Origin: Lepidonotus clava
Taxonomy: Eukaryota; Annelida; Polychaeta; Phyllodocida; Polynoidae
Direction of reading: 5' to 3'
Assembly: GCA_936440205.1 (NCBI GenBank)
Contig: OW387136.1
Location: 11,938,788-12,002,787 of the forward strand
Length of the DNA stretch: 64,000 nucleotides
Shown here: positions 36,225 to 45,848 of the stretch, one piece after another
How positions within the stretch are numbered: the stretch's first letter is position 1
How the letters are laid out: each line of letters opens with the position of its first letter
Made by a program: the position numbers and the translations under genes
Notes under the pieces: model-generated
What the model saw: only the letters and a program-made list of their open reading frames with translations
Told to the model about the DNA's origin: nothing
Databases searched by the model: none

Positions 36225-37115
36225 TAATTCCTAGTGCTGTTAGTTCCATGTGGGAAACATCATATTGATTATATCAAACAGCCTCACTCCATAACATAGC
36301 ATATAGCATAACAATGAAAACACAATGCTTCAGACTTATGAGTACAAATCAGGTTATTTATTACCTGTTGTAAGCTATTAACCTCTAGACCCCTAAATTT
36401 ATACCTAGAAAGGCTCGGAACTCCGTGATACTACAGCCAGAGAAAACGAATGGTTAATTTCCATAGACCTGTTTTCAACCTGTTTGAAAATGCACTTTTT
36501 ATGAAAATCCAATTTTTCTACTTATAGGTGCAGTCTGTTAGGTATGCCGGCCCTGCCACATGTATATGACGGTGTCCGATGCTGTGTGTACTACCACAAC
36601 CACAAGTTCCAAACTGCTACCTGACATTGCTGCCTTTTAGCTACCATAGTCTGTTGACCACCACTCCAGTCTACTGAGCACCACTCAGCTGATAATTCGT
36701 TCTGAGAAAGTGTAGGTAGGTCTGTAAGGGTGTAACCTAATTCTCCCTACCACGGATAGCTGATTTACATCGTTTTCTGCACCTGCAGGCTAATTTTCAT
36801 GGATTTTGTCAACATAACACCTAGGAAAACTATAGAAAATTATCAAATAATTGTTTTGTATCCATTTACAATGAGTCAATCTTCAAACAACTCAGGAATA
36901 ATAAGTGTTTATGGATACTAATTTAAAAAATAATGGTGGCTTGTTTCTCACAGTGTTAATCATAATTCCTTGTGCTATTAGTTCCATGTGGGAACTATTA
37001 TATTGATTTACATCAAACAGCTTCACTCTATAATATTAGCATAACAATGAAAACACAATGCTTCAGAGTTACGAGTACAAATCAGGTTATTTATTGTACA
37101 TGTCATAGGCTATTA
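36225..37115. repeat. Direct repeat pair flanking a cassette
   Basis: A 145-155-bp sequence with TTAGTTCCATGTGGGAA and CAATGCTTCAGA occurs at about 36225-36375 and again at 36960-37115 in the same orientation, roughly 90 percent alike. A 20-bp modular cassette (36544-36720) lies between, homologous to that at 24398. This looks like duplication of a spacer with its cassette. Just downstream, 37178-37238 is a 61-nt exon-like segment with TTTAATAG before and GTAAGTTA after. Confidence 0.7.
36544..36720 (+). repeat. Modular exon-like cassette G
   Basis: Begins after the acceptor-like CTTATAGGTGCAG. The block contains modules of about 20 bp, with CTGTTGACCACCACTCCAGT shared almost exactly with 24480-24500, and the following GTAGGTCTGTAAGGGTGTAA is shared with the downstream part at 24546. 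The donor present at 24521 is altered here. No coding frame supported. Confidence 0.55.
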
Positions 37116-37319
37116 ATCAAAGATTACATGTGAATGCTGGACAAGGTTAAACTTGTCTTCTATCATTTTTTTAATAGGTTTGCTCGCAGCAAGTTCCAAC
37201 CCAGCTGATGTGGCAAAAATGGAAATGCAGACAACTTGGTAAGTTATCTATTCTACAAGCAGTTAAGCACAATTATCAGATAGTTACAATTCTATTGTCA
37301 ATCATAGGGGCCCTTGATG

Positions 37320-37512
37320 AGGGGGTACCGGTGTCGCATGTCGAATTTAAAAAACGGTTGCGTTGCCGTGTCGAATTTAAGAAAAGCCCCTGTCGCATGT
37401 CAGTAATGTCCTTGTCGCATATCACTATCATTTTAGATCCCCAGGTCATGTAGTTAAGTCTCCATGTCGCATGTCGATTTTGAGAAATGCCCATGTCGCT
37501 GTGTCGAATTTA
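37320..37512. repeat. TGTCGCATGTCGAATTT word repeat
   Basis: The words TGTCGCATGTC and GTGTCGAATTTA recur at least seven times over 190 bp at irregular spacing. No frame of interest. This is another example of the local word-rich repeats seen throughout the window. Confidence 0.7.
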
Positions 37513-37689
37513 GTGGTCCAGACCCATATAATATTCTATTCTTCTGATATATATTCTTATGATATGTACAATTTATGCAATAAGACACTCTCTTATTATA
37601 TATGCTCATTTATAAAAAAAAAATGTCAGAACCCTTTGATGAAAATTCTTAACAGTGGCACATTTTTCTAGTTGTCCCAACTGACTGTG

Positions 37690-38040
37690 TCCATTCCACA
37701 TGCTCAGAGCCCTGTCTGCATGGTCAGCGTCCAGTCTACATGTCCAGCGTCCAGTCTACATGCTTAGCATCCAGTCCACACGCCCAGTGTCCAGTCTATA
37801 TGCCCAGCGTCCCGTCTACATGCTTAGCATCCAGTCTATATGCCCAGCGTCCAGTCTACATGCCCAGTGTCCAGTCTACATTGTCAGCGTCTAGTGTACA
37901 TGCCCAACGTCCATTCTACATGCTCATAGCTCCGTCTACATGCTAAGCTTCCAGTCTACATGCTTAGCATCCAGTATACATGTTCAGTGTCCAGTTTACA
38001 GGCTCAGCGTCCTTCCTACATAATCAGAGCCCTGCCTACT
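37690..38040. repeat. 20-bp minisatellite (CCAGTCTACATGCCCAGCGT)
   Basis: About 17 units of exactly 20 bp on the consensus CCAGTCTACATGCCCAGCGT, diverged by up to about 25 percent toward the edges. Two plus-strand frames remain open across it as a consequence of the unit composition; I do not regard them as genes. It shares only its period with the arrays at 27205 and 46112. Confidence 0.9.
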
Positions 38041-38303
38041 GCACGATACAGTGCACATTCCCTCAATCATATTTTTGTGAAGATGATCTAACTGGGCAGA
38101 GTTTGCAAATGGAATATCCTAACTGATGAATCCTGTTATCTTATAATAAGTGCCAAAACGTTCTGATACTTTCTTGAATGGTTTGGATGCCTGTTTTTGG
38201 ATACACATTATTACGTCCTGGCTCTGGTAAGAACATCTTTAGCACAAACCTGGACGTACTAATGTGTATCAAAAAAGTCCACAAAGTGGTCACAAGTCCA
38301 TGC

Positions 38304-38483
38304 TGTAGTAAAGCACCAGAGGGCGCCACCTCACTGTAAGTCTTATGTATGGTATATTGCCCCATCTAGTGGAAAAACCCCTGTACTAAAGTACTAAACT
38401 AATAAACAGATAGAGTTAGCAGTAAGCCATGTGACTAGTCATTCTTTGAGTCTTGCCTCTACAAAACCCCCAAATATATGACA
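38304..38483 (+). repeat. 5' LTR
   Basis: 180 bp, TGTAGTAAAGCACC to ATATATGACA, apparently identical to 42986-43165. Confidence 0.95.
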
Positions 38484-38635
38484 TTTCTGGCGACGAGGAC
38501 ATGGATTCATGAGGTCTGAGAGAAGTATACAGATGGTAGTTACTGGGCAACATAAATTTTGAAAAAGTTGTGACTTTTTGTGCTACTACTAGTTTGTGAT
38601 TTCTGTGACTCAGTCTGGCTAGTTGAAAATCCAAG

Positions 38636-41600
38636 ATGGCTGCCCCCATGATGCTAGGTCATATGGGTGAATTTGATGAGAGTAAAGAGGATGTGCAAGC
38701 ATACCTTGAGAGGTTAGAACAGTGGATGGCTGCAAATAATATCAAAGCACCAGAAGGGGATGCTCCAGATAGGAGGATCAGTGTGTTTCTGACAGTTATA
38801 GGCCCCAAAAGTTACTCCCTGTTGAGAAACCTTTTCTCTCCAAGAAAGCCCGGTGAACAGACTTTTGCTGCATTAGTTGAAAAACTCAGGTCCCATTATG
38901 AGCCCCAGAGGATAGTCATTGCTGAGAGGTTCAGATTCAACAAAAGGGTCCAAAAGGATGGAGAGTCCATTAATGACTACATTGTTGCTCTCAAAGAACT
39001 GGCTGGTACCTGTAACTTTGGTACATTTCTGGAGGAGGCTCTGAGAGATAGACTGGTGTGTGGTTTGAGACAGGAGGCGATTCAGAAGAAGTTACTGTCT
39101 GAGAGGGATCTCACTTTCCAAACAGCGTGTGATATATCTTTGGCTATGGAACTAGCGGCAAAGAATACACAGGAACTTGCTGGTAGGGCAACCCAGGGTG
39201 CCGAGTCAGTGCACAGGGTCAACGCTGGCTACCAGGGTCGGAAAGGAGGGTTCAAGCCCGGGAATCAGCACCGCTATCCGAACAAACAAGGCAATCAGAC
39301 ACAGGGCAACAGGCAACAAGACAACAATGTGTCTGGTTGTGGCAGGTGTGGTGACCCCGACCACAATGCATCGAACTGCAAATATAAGACTATGAGGTGT
39401 TTTCTGTGCAAAGAGATTGGTCATTTGAAGAAAAAGTGTCCTAACAAAAATAAAGGTGTAAAAACTGGTCAAACCAAATATGTTGATACGCATGACAATG
39501 AAAGTGTATGTTCACATGAAAATGATGAAATGTGGGGCATGTATTACATTTCAGATTGTCCGGAGGCCGAGGTGAAGGTGAACATGGTTCATGACGTTGG
39601 TCAAAGGGTAAGAAAATGTGTGGTACCTGTGTGCATTGCTGGTGTTCCGGTCAGGATGGAACTTGACACAGGGGCCGTTGCCTCAGTAGTTTGTGAAAAT
39701 GCTTACAACAAGTATCTCTCTAAGTATCCACTTGAAAGCACTTCTATTAGACTTAAAGACTACCAGGATGGCTTGTTAGATATCAAAGGAGTAGTCAATG
39801 TACCTGTAGAATATGAGGATCAGAAGGCTAGTGTACCTCTAGTGGTTGTAGCAGGGGATAGACCTTCTCTGTTTGGGCGTAACTGGTTCAAACATTTCCA
39901 GCTAAATTGGGCAAAGATATTCGGAGGCAGGGTACAGAGTGTTAAAGTAGACAAAGAAAAGTCAGGCCTAGATGTAGTTCTAGAGGGTCACAAGTCACTG
40001 TTTGAGGAGGGTTATGGTAAGATAACTGACTTCAAGGCAAAGATCTATCTTAAGGAAGGGTCAAAACCAGTGTTTAAGAAAGCGCGCCCGGTGCCATATG
40101 CAAAGCGCGAGGCAGTTAGTGATGAGTTAGATAGGCTCGAGGCTAATGGTATCATAACAAAGGTTGACCGCTCAAACTATGCTACCCCTACTGTCAATGT
40201 GTTGAAATCTGACAAGAGTGTGCGTATTTGTGGGGACTACAAAGTGACAGTTAATCCCCAGGTTGATATTGAACATTATCCTTTGCCGACTGCAGAGGAC
40301 ATCTTCGCGACACTCGCTGGGGGTACAAAGTTCACCAAGTTAGATCTGGCACATGCATATCAACAGCTTGAACTTGATGACGACTCAAAGGAGTTACTGA
40401 CTATAAACACACACAAAGGGTTGTACAGGCCGAACCGTCTTAGTTTTGGAATTTGTTCGGCTCCCGCCATATTTCAACGTACCATGGATCAGGTCCTCAG
40501 TGGGCTTGATGGTGTAACTTGCTATCTTGACGACATACTCATAACTGCTGAGACCGAAGAGGAACATCTTCAGCGTCTGGAGGATGTGCTCAGTAGGTTA
40601 GAGAAGTTTGGTGTTCATTTGAAGAGTTCGAAATGTGAGTTCCTGAAGGACGAAATCGAGTATCTCGGGCATGTGATCAGAGCAGATGGGCTGAGGCCAA
40701 GTGCTAGGAAGGTCGATGCACTAAAAAATGCTCCGAGACCCACGAACACAGCAGAACTTAGTAGTTACCTGGGACTGTTGAAGTATTACATGAGGTTTCT
40801 GCCGGATGTGTCTACACTTCTGCGGCCACTCAATGAGCTGACTCACTCTGATGTGGAGTGGTCTTGGGACGCGGAGTGTGAGGCGGCATTCTTGAGGAGC
40901 AAAGAACTGATGTTTGAGGCAGATCTTCTGTGTCATTATGACCCAAAGAAGCCACTGATATTGGCTTGTGACGCTTCATCATATGGACTTGGAGCTGTCA
41001 TATCTCATGTGTTTCCAGACGGGAAGGAGAAACCGATAGCCTTTGGTTCCCGTACGATGCTCCCCAGGGAGCGAAACTACTCTCAGGTAGAGAGGGAGGC
41101 GTTGAGCATAATCTTCGGAGTGAAGAAGTTCCGCCAGTACCTTTATGGTAGACATTTTGTGTTAGAGACAGACCACAAGCCGCTCCTAAGCATACTAGGA
41201 CCAAAGCATGGAGTCCCTGTTCTGGCGGCTGCAAGGTTGCAGCGATGGGCTCTTATACTGTCAGCGTATTCCTACGACATACGCTACAGGCCCGGTAAGG
41301 AACTGGGACATGCTGACGCGTTCTCCAGACTGCCGTCTGCTCTTCAGGGAGAGGAAGAGGATGTAGGTGGAGATGTGTTCCATTTCACCTATGTCGACGA
41401 ACTTCCAGTGACCAGTCGTGAGATCATGGAAGCTACACGTAAGGATCCGGTGCTAGCTAAGGTTTACCAGCTGGTACTGAATGGTTGGCCAAACCATACC
41501 GATGATGAAACGCTGAAGCCGTACTTCGCCAAGCGCCATGAACTCTCAGTCGAACAAGGATGTGTCTTGTGGGGTCTACGGGTTGTGATTCCACCTGCGT

Positions 41601-42838
41601 TCCGGAAGAGACTGATGGAGGATCTCCATGAAGGCCACATGGGTATAACTCGCATGAAGAGTGTAGCTCGAAGCTACCTGTGGTGGCCTGGACTGGACAG
41701 TGACATTGAGACTTGTGTACAGGGATGTGCACCATGTCTGGCATCGCGCAACATGCCACCTGTGGTTCCCTTACAGCCATGGTCATGGCCCACTCATCCT
41801 TGGAAACGGGTCCATATCGACTATGCTGAGAAGGATGGAGTGAACTTTCTTGTGTTGATTGATAGCCACTCAAAGTGGATTGAGGTGTTTCAGATGCGTA
41901 CAACGACATCCGAAAAGACTATTGATGTTCTGAGACATTTGTTTTCGGCCTACGGGATGCCGGAAGAGTTGGTTAGCGACAACGGGCCGCAGTTTGCGTC
42001 TCAAGAGTTCAAGAACTTCTGCCGCTTCAATGGTATTAAGCAGACTTTAGTACCACCTTACCATCCAGCGAGTAATGGAGCAGCAGAGCGGTCAGTGGGT
42101 GTTTTGAAGCAAGCACTGCTGAAGGATGTGCTGAATGTCAAGTACGGTGGGGTCCAAATCTCACTGCAGCACCGACTGGCGAATTTCCTGCTGCGGTACC
42201 GAAACACTCCACACACAACTACTGGGAGGACACCTGCAGAACTTTTCCTGAAAAGAGAAGTTCGGAACCGCCTAACACTTCTGAGGCCCAATCTTTCACA
42301 ACATGTTGAGGCCCAACAAACAAAGCAAAAGGAACAACATGACAAGGAAAGGGTTAAGGACAGACAATTCGTGATCAACCAAAGTGTTGTTGTTCGTAAT
42401 ATGAGGAGAGGTGTGGAAAAGTGGATCCCAGGAAGGATTGTTAAAGTGAAAGGGCCATGCAACTACATAGTGAGAGTCTCAGGCTCTGATCGTTATGTGC
42501 ACGCGGATCACATCTTAGCGTCTCATGTGCCAGATCAGGAAACCACATCCGTCGAACGCTTTGTACCCCCAGTACCACCTCAGGAAATAGTAGTACCTGC
42601 CGCTACACCAGGACATGTGGTAGTTACTACTCCCTCAAAGGACTTAGTGCCCAAAAGTCCTTTAGTTCATCGCAGCACTCCAAGGGCACAAATCACTCCA
42701 GAGGATAACCGCAATCTGGAGAAAGACAAGGAACTATGTGCCGCAACACAGCAGGGTAGTAGCGTGACTCCAACTCCCACTACTCCAAAACGCTATCCTG
42801 CAAGGATCAGGAAACCTGTGGTAAAACTGGACCTTTAA
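38636..42838 (+). CDS. Gag-Pol polyprotein of LTR element
   Basis: A single frame of 1400 codons begins 152 bp after the 5' LTR. Order of parts: Gag-like N-terminus (residues about 1-230); two CCHC zinc knuckles (C-x2-C-x4-H-x4-C, about 234-270); aspartic protease with LDTGA (about 342); reverse transcriptase with CYLDDILI (about 628); RNase H beginning ACDASSYGLGA (about 777); integrase with an HHCC zinc-binding region (about 997-1036) and a DDE core seen at HIDY, VSDNGPQF and NGAAERS (about 1060, 1112 and 1150); and a Pro/Thr-rich C-terminus without a chromodomain that I can recognise. Protease-RT-RH-integrase order identifies Ty3/Gypsy. Gag and Pol share one frame, which several Metaviridae do. 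It looks whole. Confidence 0.95.
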   Translation: MAAPMMLGHMGEFDESKEDVQAYLERLEQWMAANNIKAPEGDAPDRRISVFLTVIGPKSYSLLRNLFSPRKPGEQTFAALVEKLRSHYEPQRIVIAERFRFNKRVQKDGESINDYIVALKELAGTCNFGTFLEEALRDRLVCGLRQEAIQKKLLSERDLTFQTACDISLAMELAAKNTQELAGRATQGAESVHRVNAGYQGRKGGFKPGNQHRYPNKQGNQTQGNRQQDNNVSGCGRCGDPDHNASNCKYKTMRCFLCKEIGHLKKKCPNKNKGVKTGQTKYVDTHDNESVCSHENDEMWGMYYISDCPEAEVKVNMVHDVGQRVRKCVVPVCIAGVPVRMELDTGAVASVVCENAYNKYLSKYPLESTSIRLKDYQDGLLDIKGVVNVPVEYEDQKASVPLVVVAGDRPSLFGRNWFKHFQLNWAKIFGGRVQSVKVDKEKSGLDVVLEGHKSLFEEGYGKITDFKAKIYLKEGSKPVFKKARPVPYAKREAVSDELDRLEANGIITKVDRSNYATPTVNVLKSDKSVRICGDYKVTVNPQVDIEHYPLPTAEDIFATLAGGTKFTKLDLAHAYQQLELDDDSKELLTINTHKGLYRPNRLSFGICSAPAIFQRTMDQVLSGLDGVTCYLDDILITAETEEEHLQRLEDVLSRLEKFGVHLKSSKCEFLKDEIEYLGHVIRADGLRPSARKVDALKNAPRPTNTAELSSYLGLLKYYMRFLPDVSTLLRPLNELTHSDVEWSWDAECEAAFLRSKELMFEADLLCHYDPKKPLILACDASSYGLGAVISHVFPDGKEKPIAFGSRTMLPRERNYSQVEREALSIIFGVKKFRQYLYGRHFVLETDHKPLLSILGPKHGVPVLAAARLQRWALILSAYSYDIRYRPGKELGHADAFSRLPSALQGEEEDVGGDVFHFTYVDELPVTSREIMEATRKDPVLAKVYQLVLNGWPNHTDDETLKPYFAKRHELSVEQGCVLWGLRVVIPPAFRKRLMEDLHEGHMGITRMKSVARSYLWWPGLDSDIETCVQGCAPCLASRNMPPVVPLQPWSWPTHPWKRVHIDYAEKDGVNFLVLIDSHSKWIEVFQMRTTTSEKTIDVLRHLFSAYGMPEELVSDNGPQFASQEFKNFCRFNGIKQTLVPPYHPASNGAAERSVGVLKQALLKDVLNVKYGGVQISLQHRLANFLLRYRNTPHTTTGRTPAELFLKREVRNRLTLLRPNLSQHVEAQQTKQKEQHDKERVKDRQFVINQSVVVRNMRRGVEKWIPGRIVKVKGPCNYIVRVSGSDRYVHADHILASHVPDQETTSVERFVPPVPPQEIVVPAATPGHVVVTTPSKDLVPKSPLVHRSTPRAQITPEDNRNLEKDKELCAATQQGSSVTPTPTTPKRYPARIRKPVVKLDL

Positions 42839-42985
42839 GAGACTCAGGTTGTATTGGTTTGTGTTATGATGTTATGTGACACTGTATTTTGAAGGTTACT
42901 GTACAAGTTGAAAAGTTGTGGTTCTTTTAAAAAAAATGCTTATGAATGTGCCTTGACGATAACCATTTATCTAAGTGGAAAGGAG

Positions 42986-43165
42986 TGTAGTAAAGCACCA
43001 GAGGGCGCCACCTCACTGTAAGTCTTATGTATGGTATATTGCCCCATCTAGTGGAAAAACCCCTGTACTAAAGTACTAAACTAATAAACAGATAGAGTTA
43101 GCAGTAAGCCATGTGACTAGTCATTCTTTGAGTCTTGCCTCTACAAAACCCCCAAATATATGACA
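42986..43165 (+). repeat. 3' LTR
   Basis: 180-bp right LTR preceded by a purine-rich tract and followed by the target duplication CATGC. Confidence 0.95.
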
Positions 43166-43170
43166 CATGC

Positions 43171-43925
43171 CAAAGCATATCAAAACGTATTTCTAACAAT
43201 GCAAGCAGCTGTTAGATTAGGGTAATGTGTAATGAACAATTTCTAGCACAAAAGTTCCAAGATGTTTTAAAACGTTTTCCCTGTAAAGTAAGAATATCCA
43301 GAACGTTACAAAACGTATTTCAAGAGAGGAATTACATTAGAAATGGAGGGAAAAATCATCTATCAAAACGCACATTACGTTTTTGACTTCCAAAACTTGA
43401 AAAATCTATTACACATAAAACATTTTGGTTGTGCTCTGCCAAAAAGCACTGGCGTTTAGGGGGCCGTTTTTGCTGCACGTTTTGGTATGTTTTGGTAGCC
43501 CTGTTACAGAATAATATACCAATAAAACGTCACCCCTTATGTACGCGCCATGTACGTAGTATAAGGAAATGGGAATTTATAGATGGTTTGACCAAGAATT
43601 CAACAGTTTCTTACTTTTACAGATCATAGTATGTTTTGAACCTCTCTAACAGGGCAAATTGTTAACTACGTTTTTCATGCTCTACAAAAACCTATCACAC
43701 CCTATTTGTATACTACATGCACACATGCCAAAACGTATAAGAGCGTTCTAAGCTGTGAAATATTGAATACAAATGCCAGAACGTAATATGACGTTTTTTA
43801 AAGTCATTCTAATGTATGTTTATTGATTTGGTTCAACAAACTCTATGCCAAAATGTTTCAAAACGTTCTGTAGCTCTGATCATTGTACAGTCCCCAAGCC
43901 TGTCTAAAACGTATTGATTAAAGCT
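43171..43925. repeat. AACGT-word array
   Basis: The word CAAAACGT and its complement ACGTTTTG, with close variants, occur more than ten times in 750 bp, often as facing pairs (near 43300, 43363-43380, 43775-43797 and 43858). The same word is at 38154, left of the LTR element, showing that the LTR element split this region. There is no fixed period, so it is not an ordinary minisatellite. No coding frame. Confidence 0.65.
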
Positions 43926-44651
43926 GGTAATTAGCGTGATGAAGCCTGATAAGCTTTCAATATTTGACATTCCATCCATTTCACACAATCACTTAAAGGG
44001 TCCTGTATATGTACAAAGTCTACTTTGAACAAATTATAGTATGAAGCTGCATACCAACATGTCCCAAATATTACATTTATGGGCTTTAGATGGAAAATTA
44101 CATAGAATGACCTTATTTATGCTATAATTACTTAATAATCGTGGGTCTAATCCATTATTTATTACTTTTGGTACATAAAGGTACTGTAAGACGTAAATGA
44201 ACTTTCCTTAAATTAAAGATATTGGAAAAATATTTGCCATCAAGATTTGATACTGAAAACTGTACAGTGTAGTGGGCTATAATCAGAGGATCACAAAGTG
44301 ACAGCTTTTTGTTTAATCCTCGGCAAGGCCAGCCTCGTTTTGATGTACAAGGTTTGGTCCCTGGAATGTAATTTAGAATATGGAGTGGCTCTCATAAAGA
44401 TACAGAATACCTTACTTTTGTTCAACTATCTGGGGAAATGGACATCTGGTCATTATGCAAAATACATATAGTGTTTGAGAAAAGAAATACTTTGTTGTAT
44501 TTTCATTGTTACTTCTGATACGGATCAAAACAGAAATCTGCCTTTAAGTGCCTAATAATCGATGAGCCTACATGACTTGTTGTAACAATGGACACCCGTT
44601 AGAGCAGTGCAATCAATAAACACATGATAATGTTACAATCCAGAGTTAGTC
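43926..44651. other. Spacer downstream of helicase
   Basis: AT-rich sequence following the helicase stop codon on the minus strand. It is likely to contain its 3' untranslated region, but no strong polyadenylation signal was identified. Confidence 0.4.
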
Positions 44652-45810
44652 TTATTGACAGTTACTACAGCACCTGCTTCTAGAATCAAGACATACAAAA
44701 CCAAATGGCTCCAGCATGCTCTGTCGCAGACACCCGCTAGTCCTACAGTAATGGACAATAGATTCTTTAATGTCCTTGACATTGCTGGCAATGTCACTGG
44801 CATTAAAGAACAAAATAGCAGTCGACGGCTGACCAACTCTTCCAGCGCGTCCAATCTGCTGAACGTAATCGACGATGTTTCTGGGGGGTTTGGCATGGAC
44901 AACACGAGAGATACATGGGGAATCGAAACCCATCCCGACACTAGAAGTGCAAAAAACAAGTCGGATATGAGGTGATGTCAATTTCAATACCTGAGTTGCG
45001 TACTCGATCACCTCGGTATCCTGACTGCTGTAAATAGCAACATACGGGGTCGTGTACAAATCCGGATAACCAAACTTTTCGCATGCATAAAGTTGCGCGT
45101 CTGAACACCATTCCAGAGGCATGTACAACAATGTTACCGGGAAGTCATCTCCTTCTTCAAATAGCTGGTCTATGAAGGGTATAAAAATGGATTCAGCACA
45201 TGCTGCTATGTCTATATTCGAAGCTTTAGAACGACGCTCAAGAAAGATATTTGGTTTATCTGGGTTTACGCGTATGACTAAAGGGGAAGACATTCCCATC
45301 ATCAGCGGCAGTTTCTCCAAGGAGGCGGTGGTGATGGTTGCACTCAGGCCGATGATGGGACAGCTAAAATATGCCGGCAGGGTGTGAAGTTTCCCGAAGG
45401 CAGTGCAGAAGTCATTTGACCTGAGGATAAGAAGGGGAAAAACATTAGATTTTTTCATATACAACATGGCAAAGTGGTAGCAAAGGGTCTGCATATTGTA
45501 AACAACATTGTGAGAATCATTCTAAACGTAGTTTACATGCTTTAGTAAGCACCATATTTTATTATGTAGTTTAAATTTAAGCGCCATATTTTATAATGTA
45601 GTTTAAATAGATATACTAAAGATAGAATATTTTAACTTGACATCTGACGATTTTTTTTCGGCCAGAGACCTGCCAATGTTTAAATGAGAAAGATGTTTAC
45701 TTAAAAAATAGAGACAGTATATATGCATAACATCGCCTGTATACCGAGTTGTCATAGGCGCACTAATAAAAGGTGTGAAACAGCCCTCAGGCTTTCGCGC
45801 CACTGGCTCT

Positions 45811-45848
<38 letters not shown>

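Larger units (their letters stand above)
38304..43165 (+). mobile_element. Whole-looking Ty3/Gypsy-type LTR element
   Basis: A 4862-bp element is bounded by two 180-bp LTRs (38304-38483 and 42986-43165), each starting TGTAG and ending GACA, and flanked by the 5-bp duplication CATGC (38299-38303 and 43166-43170). The LTRs look identical, so insertion was very recent on an evolutionary scale. After the left LTR, TGGCGACGAGGAC is a likely primer-binding site; AAGTGGAAAGGAG just before the right LTR is the likely polypurine tract. One large Gag-Pol frame fills the interior. The element looks whole. It inserted into an AACGT-word-rich repeat. The clade (perhaps Mag/SURL-like, judged by short LTRs and two zinc knuckles) is a guess. 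Confidence 0.95.

Noticed and set aside
37700-37946. Overlapping plus-strand frames rich in Cys, Ser and Val
   Set aside because: By-product of the 20-bp CCAGTCTACATGCCCAGCGT array.
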